Of a stretch of DNA of 64,000 nucleotides, positions 1-11,100 are shown one piece after another; positions within the stretch are counted from its first letter, which is position 1; each line of letters starts with the position of its first letter. The stretch spans positions 2,134,645 to 2,198,644 of the forward strand of contig NC_049993.1 in the NCBI RefSeq assembly GCF_000003815.2. The letters run 5' to 3'. A model generated the notes under the pieces. It was not told the origin of the DNA. It did not search any database and worked only from the letters and a program-made list of their open reading frames with translations. This DNA is from Branchiostoma floridae (taxonomy: Eukaryota; Chordata; Leptocardii; Amphioxiformes; Branchiostomatidae). A program made the position numbers and the translations under genes.

Positions 1-204
1 TAAGAAATCCAAAATAAGTTATGTTCATCCATGACCAAACTAACACATTCCGAAAATGGAATTTTAGACTTTTGCATGGTGCACAACCAACACGGTAAAA
101 ATCTCACTTTTCCAACCACGCAACCACGGACGAAAAGGGAAAAAAAGATAAACAATAGTTATACAGACACCCAATACATTTCATGCAGGCCTGAGGTCTA
201 CGAA

Positions 205-675
205 CTCTTGTTTATGTCTGTATCTGTTAAATCGCTGTTGTATCATTGCGAAATTTCACAAGCAGTTAGCTTTATAAGGCATCAGTCAACTGCCATACAA
301 TCATTTTGGGCTAGAAATATCGATTTTTTCCCGCCACCCCACACCCTGGGGGGTCGGAACGCATGTTTGGACTGTGCCACTTGCAGCTTTCGCGGGGGTG
401 CCCTTTTGTTAATCGATTCTAGTTATGTCGATATTTGATAAATAATAGATCAATATCTGTAACACTCAACATTAATAAGTCTTAAAAAAGTAGTTAGTGT
501 TAGACCCATACATCGTAAGTTCCCGTTTTCGCAATGTAACATTAGGTACTGACATTGGACCGTTCTAAAAACGCTCCGGCCCGGCGGGGTTACCTGAGGT
601 CACGCGGTGGTTCGAATTTCATGTTCGACCAAAATTGTCACAGGCCTTAAAGTGACCGAGGTTTTCAAAGGTGAC
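205..675. repeat. Dispersed repeat, family R1, copy 1
   Basis: Matches 23895-24400 in order: GCCATACAATCATTTTGGGC, TAGAAATATCGATTTTT, CCCATACATCGTAAGTTCC, TTTTCGCAATGTAACATTAG, CGGCGGGGT and TTCGACCAAAA. No open frame is shared by both copies. Confidence 0.85.
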
Positions 676-1214
676 CTAAGCAATATCAGTCTGGCGCAGG
701 GCTATAGAACTTATCAAATTCAAACTTTAGGCACTTTTCTACGTAATGAAATGAAATAACTTTGTTCTATTCCATACCAACATTCAACGAGAAAACGTTC
801 GATTCCGCGAGAAGGCAGGAAAATGATTGGACAAATGCCTATTTTTCTGGCTTCTAAAATTTAGGGTATTCTTGTATGGCTTGTTTATGTTCAATGCTCG
901 CTGATATGAAAAAAATAATGTTAATGTGGGATGTAACGCAATATCATACAGAATGCCTCATGCAGAATATTTCCATTTTTAACTCTTTAATATTGCTTAG
1001 GTTGCCTTCAAGACATTGTTTAGAAGGCTTGGTTACACTCTTTATAGCATATGCCTGGTGTGTGTGTGTGTGTGCGTGCGTGTGTGTGTGTTCGTGTGTA
1101 TGTAACGAATAATAAGCAATGACTTCAGCAAAGTAGAATTCGGTGACATGTTATCTGATCAAATCTGCATGTTCAGCAATTCATTAATTCATTTATATTT
1201 TCCATTTAATGCAG

Positions 1215-1289
1215 TTCAAGTGATCACTCTGTCTAAGGACTTTCACAAGCATACTGCACAGGCTGAGCTGCAAATTACCGAACTGAAAC
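1215..1289 (+). CDS. Stalk exon (75 nt, phase 1-1)
   Basis: Open through VQVITLSKDFHKHTAQAE and on to TELK, rich in charged and hydrophobic residues with heptad-like spacing. It has a strong GTAAGT donor. It is the same length and phase as the stalk exon of the minus-strand lectin gene at 16628-16702, which suggests the two genes share an ancestor. Confidence 0.55.
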
Positions 1290-2580
1290 GTAAGTCTTTT
1301 TTAAAATTGTCATTATATCTGTATACCGATGGTTGCAATGTAACACTTTGCAGATCAGAACAAGATTACGACATTTCTTTTACTGTATCCATGTAATTAT
1401 TTATTGATTATTGCCCCAAAAGTTAAAAGAACAGTTGTTTGTCCTATAAGTCCATTTGCATTTGATGAAATAAACAACTGTCCTTTTTCACTTTCAGGAC
1501 AACCATACTGTAAATCGTATAAAACAGCAGAAGAATGAGCAAATATTTGCCGTAGGTCTAAAACATGATAATCGCAAAACATATACTAATGTCATAGAAT
1601 ATCCACGTCATGTTTATAGAAGGCCAACGTCAAGATCATGGTCCAAGATGACACGAAAGAAAAAAAGAGTAACATATTATTAGGTATTACTTTGCATGTT
1701 TGGTCATTTGCTTAACCATTGACCATTTAGATTTCATAGTAAAGGCAACGTTTTTGGGCAAAAATTGCTCCTCATCCACACGCTTGCAATTCGTCGTGGG
1801 GTTCGCACAGGATGATATTTGTATAACAAACCAGCGTGACCTTACCTAATGTAATCACGCAATCTACCAGGGCTTCCTGGGCCTCCCGGACTTCCAGGAA
1901 AGACTGGACTCTCCGGGCCACCTGGACCTCCCGGAGAGAAGGGTCCTATTGGACCAACCGGCAATGTGTCTACCGGACCTCCTGGGCTACCTGGACTTCC
2001 AGGAAAGGATGGACTAAGGGGGCCAATTGGTCCTGGGGGGAAGGATGGCCAGCCTGGGCCTGCCGGGTTACCAGGTCCTCTTGGAGGGAAGGGATCGAGA
2101 GGACCGCCGGGTCCCATAGGGAAGGCAGGGGTAGCTGGATCTGCCGGGCCTCCTGGAGCTCCGGGGGAGAGTGGACCAGTAGGACCTGCTGGCCCTGTGG
2201 GGATGGCGGGAAAAACTGGGCCTGTGGGGCCTTCTGGAGCTCCAGGAAGGAAGGGACCTGTAGGGCGCATTGGTCCCATGGGAAAGGCTGGGTCTGTTGG
2301 GCCTCCTGGGTTACCAGGAAAGAGGGGGGCCAAGGGGGCAGCTGGCCCCCCAGGGCAACCTGGAGAGAAGGGACTAAGAGGGCCAATTGGCCCCATGGGA
2401 AGAACAGGCAAGCCTGGGTCAGTAAAAGAAGGAAAGAGACACACAGGCCCGACTAAGCAAGCTGTGACACAAGGCAGCAAAGGGGCAAAGGGGAGCAAGA
2501 AACCTATTTTCATGATACCACACAATGCTCCGTCATTTCACCTTGGCCCAGATGGGAAGGTGAAAAGGGTTCTTCAATAA
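1215..2580 (+). CDS. Collagen-like protein gene, 3' part (two exons seen)
   Basis: Two exons can be supported. The first (1215-1289) lies between an acceptor ending TTTAATGCAG and a GTAAGT donor and encodes a 25-residue amphipathic stalk. The second (1871-2580) follows TCTACCAG and encodes about 56 Gly-X-Y triplets, then a non-collagen basic tail ending in a stop. Phases agree (both junctions phase 1). The joined codon at the boundary would be CGG, so Arg stands where the first Gly is expected. Any upstream exons, including a signal or membrane anchor, lie left of the window or were not recognised. Coiled-coil plus collagen is the stalk architecture of collectin-like and scavenger-receptor-like proteins, but no lectin head follows before the stop. 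The other candidate here, a fibrillar collagen, is unlikely because the whole repeat sits in one exon with no 54-bp exon structure. Confidence 0.7.
1871..2580 (+). CDS. Collagen triple-helix exon with C-terminal tail and stop
   Basis: Begins in mid-codon after an AG acceptor and reads Gly-X-Y almost without break (for example GPPGLPGKTGLSGPPGPPGE) to about 2430. There is one interruption near 1960-1970 (GNVST). The repeat fades into a Lys/Gly/Ser-rich tail and a hydrophobic-basic end (PIFMIPHNAPSFHLG), stopping with TAA at 2578-2580. GC content is well above the flanks, as expected for Gly/Pro codons. Long antisense open frames over the same bases are by-products of the GGN/CCN composition. 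No clear AATAAA follows within 150 bases. Confidence 0.85.
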
Positions 2581-2639
2581 GAACATTTGCAAACAACTAT
2601 TTTGAATACAACAACGACCTGTTATGATCTGGATAATGT

Positions 2640-3145
2640 TTTTATTATATGTTTAATACATACAGTAGTGATGGAGAGGCCATACCTAGGCCATACAATG
2701 CCCCTTATAAAGTAAAGGGAACCAGTAAAATTACAATGATATGAACTCTAATAGTAACGTTAGACGGACTTCCGGAGCATTCACACAGTTGTATTATGCT
2801 GTAGAGTTCCAGAGTTTCGTTGAAAAGTTGAAATGTTTCTTTAACAAGAGCAATGTGAATGAGACATATTTTCGAGGAGCAGGATGGAAAGTGGAAATGG
2901 GTTCTAGAATAAGAATGTTTGTTAACAACTATGTTGAATGAATGAATGTTGAATGTTGAAATACAAGGTCTTGATACACCTTTTTAAGTGTTTAGTAAGT
3001 GTCTAATACAGACTGTGGTGACGGATAGGCCTTTCCATTAATATATGGTAAATTATAGCAGTAAAAGCACAAAATCACAATGATATGGACTCTTATTAGT
3101 GAAGTTAGACGGATTTTACCCAGTTGTGTGATGTAAACAAAAGAA
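2640..3145. repeat. Local diverged tandem duplication
   Basis: The segment 2655-2800 (GTGATGGAGAGGCC, then ACAATGATATGAACTCT, then GTTAGACGGACTT) recurs in the same order at about 2995-3140 (GTGACGGATAGGCC, ACAATGATATGGACTCT, GTTAGACGGATTT). The copies are diverged. They follow the collagen gene directly and may be duplicated 3' flank. Confidence 0.6.
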
Positions 3146-3204
3146 TGGCGAATGAGACAGTTTTCAAACACGAAGCCTTCTTCATCGTAATAGACCATAT
3201 TACC

Positions 3205-3260
3205 CCAGGCACGTGACCAATGGAGGTATGACGTAAGCAGTGACGTAATTTCGGTTGGTT
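3205..3260. promoter_or_regulatory. Cluster of promoter-type motifs (CACGTG, CCAAT, two CRE-like sites)
   Basis: CACGTGACCAATGG is followed within 40 bases by two copies of TGACGTAA. This grouping resembles a vertebrate-type proximal promoter or enhancer. No downstream coding exon was recognised on either strand, so function is conjecture. Confidence 0.25.
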
Positions 3261-3451
3261 TTACTAAAGAACACCAGAGACCTGCTTAAAACGCGGAGGG
3301 ACAATCATTTTGTGTGAATTTTTCTTTGTTTCATTATTTCATTTTTTGTAGCAAAGGAATTTTCCCGCGCCTGGAATGTGAATGAAGAACGCGCCTGCAA
3401 CGACTTCGACATACGTTTCCTTATACTTTGATGACTTTGCTGTGCAATGCT

Positions 3452-3452
3452 C

Positions 3453-3531
<79 letters not shown>
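3452..3531. repeat. (TA)n microsatellite
   Basis: About 70 bases of nearly pure TA repeat. Confidence 0.95.
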
Positions 3532-3535
<4 letters not shown>

Positions 3536-4330
3536 ACTGATAAACAATGATTCTATAAGATAGAAGTCTCTAACCTGACAAATATATTCGTAGATGTTTC
3601 CATTCTAATAAGTCATAATCATGCGAGTTTCATTTCTCATATCATGTACTTGGAGTTATGTAAGTGTTGAAGATATCAATTAAAACAGTAAAAGGACTGC
3701 TGCTGCTTTTTAAACTTGATATGACATAATATGAATACAGTTTGGTGGCATTCAATGATGAGTAAGCATGAACAACAATTACTGCACTATTTCTTTAAAT
3801 GTTGATTCTGTAAAATAGGAGTATTGTAATATGTATCTATTGTAACTTTAAACCAAAGATTCCGATCAAAAAACAGTAAACTAAGTTAGCTGGAGACGAA
3901 ATTTTAAATTGTGCACGAGGCCTAACGTTATGATTTTCTTCAATGTAGCATATATATACCCAAGGTTGTCTTAAACAATAAAATGATTGAATGTAACTGT
4001 CTGCTTCTAGTCAAGAACTTTGTTGTCAAAAGTAAATTTACTCCTGAATTTAGGTTTAAACTATATCTAATACCTTCTTTGGGTTTAAACAGGGAAATAA
4101 CTAGAAAAAATACTTTAGATAGATATCTTTGGATAGATAGATATTTATTTCTAAACCAAAAGTAGTAAAAAAAAGACGTAGTCAACTAAAAACTCGGAAT
4201 GCATGTAACCCACACTTTATAATAACGTTTAGTTTGTAGAAAATAATTAAAGTTCCACTCACACCGGGAGGGGCTGCTGATCTTTTCCATAAGACTAGTA
4301 GGTTTCTCAACCTTACGCAGACTGTAAGGG

Positions 4331-4430
<100 letters not shown>

Positions 4431-4997
4431 GTGCGTAATCGCGCCAATGTTGACGTCTTATAACTCCCAAACGGCTTGCGCTAGGTCAAACAAACTTGGT
4501 GACTAACTGTTGGCAACAATGTACAATGATAAACAAAGATAAATAAGGTTATACATAAGATAGATAACCTAATGACGGTGAAATGAGTAGTTAAATTGAG
4601 TAGTTAAATTGCTACCTTGTGTCATCAAAAACTCAATTTTCCCACTATTCCTTATACTTGCATTGTTTATTTTATGTATCTCATTATCATATCCATGCAT
4701 GTATAATACATGGACCTTCCTCAAATTATTTTCCATATTCCAATTCTGAGAAAATAAAAGGTAATTATTTTAAATAACAGTAACACTGTGTGCAGCATAA
4801 GCAAAATTATTGCCTAACATGGTGACCATTCTACACCAATGCTATATTGTGATTTTGGGATTAAAATCTATCATTTTATTTCTTTACTGACTTATGTCAT
4901 AACCCAGCAATCATACTTTGCCCTGTCATATCTTTACATTTAAGTTTTTCCACTTTGGAATGGACGTAGAGCCTTCTGCAGTAGGTCCAGCCTCATC

Positions 4998-5005
4998 TTA
5001 ATATT
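4998..5005 (-). CDS. Candidate terminal coding exon of the lectin receptor
   Basis: A strong acceptor (TTCTTTTCTCTACAG) ends at 5006. Entered in phase 1, as the last CTLD exon requires, it completes a Glu codon and reads Tyr then TAA at once. AATAAA signals lie downstream on the minus strand near 4877 and 4670. The rest of the exon would be 3' UTR. This is the best-looking end found but rests only on splice-site quality and phase. Confidence 0.3.
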
Positions 5006-8000
5006 CTGTAGAGAAAAGAAGACGATCATAATATAATGTTTTGAATACATCTAATACGTTCCAGTTCGTGGGATTCAACGTGCATACGAAAACTGGGGTG
5101 AAGAGCAAATGTCTATAAAGGTGCACTCTCACTGCACTTGCGTCACCATTGCGTCACTGCGGGGTTCGAAAGATTCTCAACAAATTTCAGAGGTAATGAA
5201 CTAATGTTTTTACTTTTTGTGTATTTTGTCTGAGAAAATGACTGAACAGCGACGCAGTGACGCAAGTGCGGTGAGAGTGCACCTTTAGGCACAGACAATG
5301 GTGGCAGTTGTAAAATCGAGGTGGCTCATAATTTGCATAGTTGTCCGCACCCCTCAAAATAGCTTTCTTTTAAATAGAAGTTACCCGTTGCCACGGAAAT
5401 CTGACGATTTTCTCCAATTTTCGGATCTCAAGACCACAGAAATCAGCGCATTTTACGGCATAATCACTGCAACACCTTTGACTGTATCATCAAAGGAAAA
5501 CAAGATCTGAATAGATCAATATTTTGTCCTTTTCAAAAATGTTAGGACATTTTGAAGAAGATAGATTTTAGTTCTTGGGTAGCCTGAAGATAAGGCAATG
5601 TTTCACTCTTTGAAATATGTAGTTTTTGGCCAAATTTGTAACCCTATATGTGCCGATTTGGTAACTCTTTTGGCTTGACAGTTATACCATGTATAAATGA
5701 TTAATATACTTAACAAATGTAATGTTGCACAATTTGTGGTTTTGTTTTCTTGTCACGCCGTTTTCTTAAAAAAATAGTGCACTTTTGCGTTTGGCAAATT
5801 TGTGAATTTGAGCCATGTTCAAAATACTCCACGTAAAGGTGCACTCTCACTGCACTTGTGCCACGCTTGCGTCACTGCGGGGTTCGAAAGATACTCAACG
5901 AATTTCAGACATAAAGAACGAATTTTCTTATTTTTTGTGTATTTTTCGACTTACTTTTACATTTTGCGCAAGATCTAAATTATACAAAAATAGGAGAAAA
6001 TTTAAAAAAACAGTGACGCAGTTAACAAATCCTGCAGTGACACAAACTTGACGAAAGTGCGGTGAGAGTGCACCTCAACAAAGCAAACGAGAATTCGAAC
6101 TCAAGTTGTTGTCAAAGGTAAATCTATATATTGCAATCTAATAAATGCTTGTAGAGTTTTATGTCGTGGTATTTAGTAACCTGAAAGTAGGCCACTTGTT
6201 TACTTTTGCGATAATTGTTGATTTAAGCACTATTTTGTTTAGGGCTTACCCAGGTGTCTATCAGATACCATCATCAGGGTTAAACTGACTGGATCTGATT
6301 CTTTCTGCTACTTATAGTCGATGTAGGTGGCGCGCTGCAGCAACAAGAATGTCGTCCCAAACGTGGCTCAGCTTGTACCCCCCCCTCTCGTCTCTTGAAT
6401 CAGATGCACTCATGCTAACCCTGATGATGGTGTCTGACAGACATCGAAACGTTGGAAGTGAGTACAGTTTTGGTTGTAGGATAAAGGAGAATTATTTTTC
6501 CACAACCAGCAGGAACTTACATAGCTTACGTTTCGATGTCTCTCAGATACCTTCGTCAGAACTTCTAACTGGAGCTATGCTTCTCACCGCTATATGTAGC
6601 CGATGAAGGTGAATCGTTTGCGGTGAGAAAACAGTCCCAAGCGTGGCTAAGCTTGTATCTCCCCCTCGTCCCGGTTCATCACTGGGGTTGAATATCTTAT
6701 CCAGATCGCCTCCTTAATCCACAGTGTCCGCCTGTTGTCTTCCGTGTCTATAACCTTTGCCCCCTCCCAGTCAATTACGCAATTGTTCATGGCGATATGA
6801 TCTGTAACTCCAGTTAGAAGCTCTGACGAAGGTGTCTGAGAGACATCGAAACGTAAGCAATGTAAGTTCTTGCTGGTTGTGTAAAAAGAATTCTCCTATA
6901 TCCTACATTTTACCAACCTGATGAAACTATTTTCGAACTCTGGGTGTGTTTCAAAGAACCTTAAGATAAAAGGCAATGCCATCTGACCTACCTGTCGTCT
7001 GACAGATAAACTTGGCCTCTTTACTTGAGCACCTCTGATCGTTCCATCCCGTCTTTGCTTGAGAACTGTACTGTGCACAGTCTTCATCTCCGCCATGACT
7101 ATTCGGTTCTCCCTCTCGCCAGTCACTCCAGTTGGTATCCTGGTTGAGAACTTGCCCATCCTCCCACATCCACAGTCCCTCCCTGTTCTCGTCACTCAAA
7201 CCAAACCAGAAATAGTGCCAGGGATCCGCCTCGTTCTTCAAATACACTAAAAAGTCGTTTGTGTTCTTGTCTTTAGGCATGGCTAAAAGTCCGCTCTTGG
7301 CGGCACAAAACTGCCTCGCCTGGTGGTAGGAAACTATCGGGTGGTACGCCTTGAAGCAGGCTCCATTGAACTTAGTAGTGTCATCTGGACAGCCTGTTGG
7401 GAGAACCATGAATTTGTTAATGATTTAAATGATAAATTCAAAATAGAATAAAGTTTTGATGGCATATTTGGGGCCTTTCAGCTTTTAATACATGTTGATA
7501 TACGTTGGACAAGCAGTTAGATTAAAATATTACTCCACTTGGTGTACTTTACTTTACGTGGTGTACTTTGAAAATGGTTCAAATTCACGATTTTTGCCAA
7601 ACACCAAAATATGCTGACTTTTCAGGGAAAACCACTTCACAAAACGTTTCGACTCGAACCTGCACAAACAATTATATTATATGCCATGAATGGATCTAAC
7701 AAGAAATATAGCTAGAATTCTATTTTAGTTGGTCACGAGAAGGTACTTTTCATTTTCGGGAGAGAAAAGGGGAATGGCTGGAAAACATTATTTGCCAGTT
7801 ACAATAATAACTAAGAATTCAATCTAAAGAAGAGCTAATTGAGGAGTTGTGCACCAAGTACAATCTTTGTGCAAAATACGAGCCCAATCTATATTTTGAC
7901 ACCTGCTACAATCGTTTGATCTATACCGACACTTGCTCTTTAGAATTACGAAAAAAAAAACAGAAACCTAACCATTTTCTAATTGATATAACAGCGATAT

Positions 8001-8134
8001 TTCTCCTGTTTTTATCTTTCCCCTTTGTACCAAACAGAATAGAATCTTTAAGAATCACGACAATAATGATGCAATGTGCCTATTAAATGGAATATTTAGG
8101 CGCCTCAGAAAATACATATATATCTATATCTTCG

Positions 8135-8178
<44 letters not shown>

Positions 8179-11100
8179 CGCTAAATATTTGCAAACACCT
8201 GGGTAAACTTGGCACATGAAGGGCAGGGCTAGGTGGCAACTAATGTCATTCCATCCGACTGTTGAATGGTACACGGTCTGGACGCAGTGTTCCCCGCTGT
8301 CAGCGTTATTCGGCTCTCCCGGATTCCACGAGTTGTACTCTGCGAGTGCGGTGCCGTCTATCCACTCAAACTGCCCCTCTTTGCGCTGATCGTGCAGGCC
8401 GATCCAGAAGGCCCCAGATGTGCTCAAGGACTTGAACAGTGTGGTTTGCAAGTCGTCGGTGTCTTTGTCTCGGGGCATGGTGAGAGTACCGCCGTCCTGA
8501 CGACAGGTTGCAGTCGCTCCGTTGAAGCTTTTAGGTGTGTCAAACGCCTTGTAGTAGATACTGTGTAACTTTTTATAGCCTTTTAAAGGTAGAGGTCCTG
8601 GAAAAATAAGATGTTGTTGTACTTTTCGATATCACCACTTGTTGATTTTGACATTGTTCGGTATTCACTACACATTGCGTTGCCAACATATGTTATCTAA
8701 CTATTATGTTTAGATTGCATGCAAAGATTTCAACTTGATGCATGCAAAACTTTCAAGAAGAAGTTCTAGAATATTCAAGAATGAATGAAAAGATAAGAAG
8801 GAAAAAATATCAGCAATCACAATAGAGCACATACTTTCTATCACTTATATTTTCTTCTATTTTCCATTTTTCCATAATTAACAGGGTGTATTTCATTAGA
8901 ATCGTGACAATAATCGTGACAGTTCCTAAAAAAGAGTCAGTACTTTCAGGCGAGTTTAATGAATGTAATGGCCGTACTAAATGGGAAATTAAAATTAATC
9001 AATGTATTAAATACCTTGAATAACTTGGCAGACGAAGGACAGAGATTGGTGGCAACTGGCGTCATTCCATCCGAATGGATCAGGAAAATGGGAATGGACG
9101 CAGTCTTCCCCGCTTTTAAGATTATTTGGCTCCCCTGGATTCCACTGGTTGTACCCCCATGGTTTGGTGCCGTCTATCCACTCAAACTGCCCCTCTTTGC
9201 GCTGATCGTGCAGGCCGATCCAGAAGGCCCAGGGCGTGAAGAAAGTGGTAATGAAGAGGTTGGTCTCTGCGTCTCGGGGTAGGCGAGGGTACCGCCGTCC
9301 TGACGACAGGTTGTAGCCGCTCCCCTGAAGCTTTTAGGCGTATAAAACGCCTTGTAGCAGTAGATATCGCCCCACGATTTGTATCCTTCAGGGAAAGTAT
9401 CTAGAGATTTTTGTTTCAATAGCAAAAGTTAGAATGACATTCTTTGATGTTGAGATGGTTCAATATCCTCTACATGTTACAATACTAAAAAGGTATCATC
9501 TTTCTTTTACGTTTTTGCCTTACTGAAATGCACACACAGTGTATTTTCAGCATTAATTTTGAGAATACTCAAGAATATATAAAAAAGACTAGCTGCCACA
9601 TTATTTACACATCTAATCTTACATCTATCATAATTAAATATCGTCAGTTTTGATATTTTTTGTAATTTTAGCATTGTACTATGATCATTGCGAATACCGA
9701 TCATCTTCCATGATGATAGATGCAAAATTTAATGCGCTAATAATGTGATAGCTTGTCTTTTTTTATCTATTCTTGAAAATTCTCAAAATACTTGCTGAAA
9801 AGACACGTGTGTGCATGTGTGTATGAAAAAAAAAGATGATACCTGTTTTGACATTTTAACATGCAGTGGATATTGATTGAACCATGTCAACATGATAATC
9901 ATTGATCCTGAAGAATGGGATGGTGTTTTTTTGTGTGTTTTTTTATCAATTTCCCCTTATATCATTTTTCTCAAAACCAATATATTTCATTTGATCCTCT
10001 AAGGGATAATCAAATTATGATAATCTCAAGTCATAAGCTCAATGCATTTATTTATAGATTATGCAAGGTATTTTGGGTACCTTCATGGTTGATGGAAATA
10101 ATGCCACATATTTTCCTAATGATTTCACTGCAGCTAAGTTGGTTAATGTCTCAGAGGATGAGTCAATAAACACAAAGCTACTGTTCGAATGCGGGAAGGC
10201 CATCCTGGTTGTATCTGCATGCATTTGTCTTTGAACGTATTTCGGAAGGGAGGACAATGTTGGTCCCGTGTAGGAGGAAAATTTAGTAAGGTGCACTCAC
10301 ACTGCACTTGCGTCAAGCTTGCGTCACTGCCGGATTCGTTCACTGCGTCACTGTTTTGTTATTTTCTACGATTTTTTTTATAACTTTTATATTGCGTTAT
10401 GCGTAAAAGTATGACTTTCAAAACGACAAAATACACAAAAAATAAGAAAACTCGTTCTTTATCTCTGAAATTCATTGAGGATCTTTTGAACCCCGCAGTG
10501 ACGCAAGCTTGACGCAAGTGCAGTGATCGCGCACCTGTTGTTTCATAACTCGAATTGGTGCCTACTTTAGTTGAAGTACTACAACGCGAGTTACAAAAAC
10601 AAGTAATAAGAAAACAATGTACCTGGAACAACTTCGCAGATGAAATAGGCCCCGTGATGGCAATCCACATCGTTCCAACTGAGGCCGAATATTGCATTAG
10701 TGTGCGAATACTGAGTGCAGTCTTCACCGATGTCATCGTTATTTGGCTCTCCCGGAATCCACGAGTTGTACTCTCCGAGTGCGGTGCCGTCAACCCACTC
10801 AAACTGTCCCTCTTCGCGCTGATCGTGCAGGCCGAACCAGAAGGCCTCCTCATCGCTCACGGACTGGTACAATGAGGTGAGGAAGTCGTTCGTCTCCTTG
10901 TCTCGGGGCATGGCGAGGGTACCACCGTCCAGACGACAGGTCGCAGCCGCTCCGCTGAAGCTTTCACGTGTGTTGAACGCCTTGTAGTAGATTCCCCGCC
11001 AGGTTTGGTAACCCTTTGGAAAGGGTTCCGAAAGCTTCCAACTTGGAGGTTCTGAGTAAAAATTGAAACGTGTAAGTTTAATTTCAATAAATACTTTTAA

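Noticed and set aside
1498-1683. Open stretch after a good acceptor (TTTCACTTTCAG) between the stalk and collagen exons
   Set aside because: Read in the phase required by the stalk exon it hits a stop after 13 codons; the other frame needs phase 0, which no neighbour supplies.
1836-2525. Long open frames antisense and in other frames over the collagen exon
   Set aside because: They follow from GGN/CCN repeat composition; only the Gly-X-Y frame has splice signals and domain sense.
6349-6606. Plus-strand frame containing the hammerhead-like region
   Set aside because: The protein-like signal is on the minus strand (Penelope C-terminus); the plus frame has no domain.
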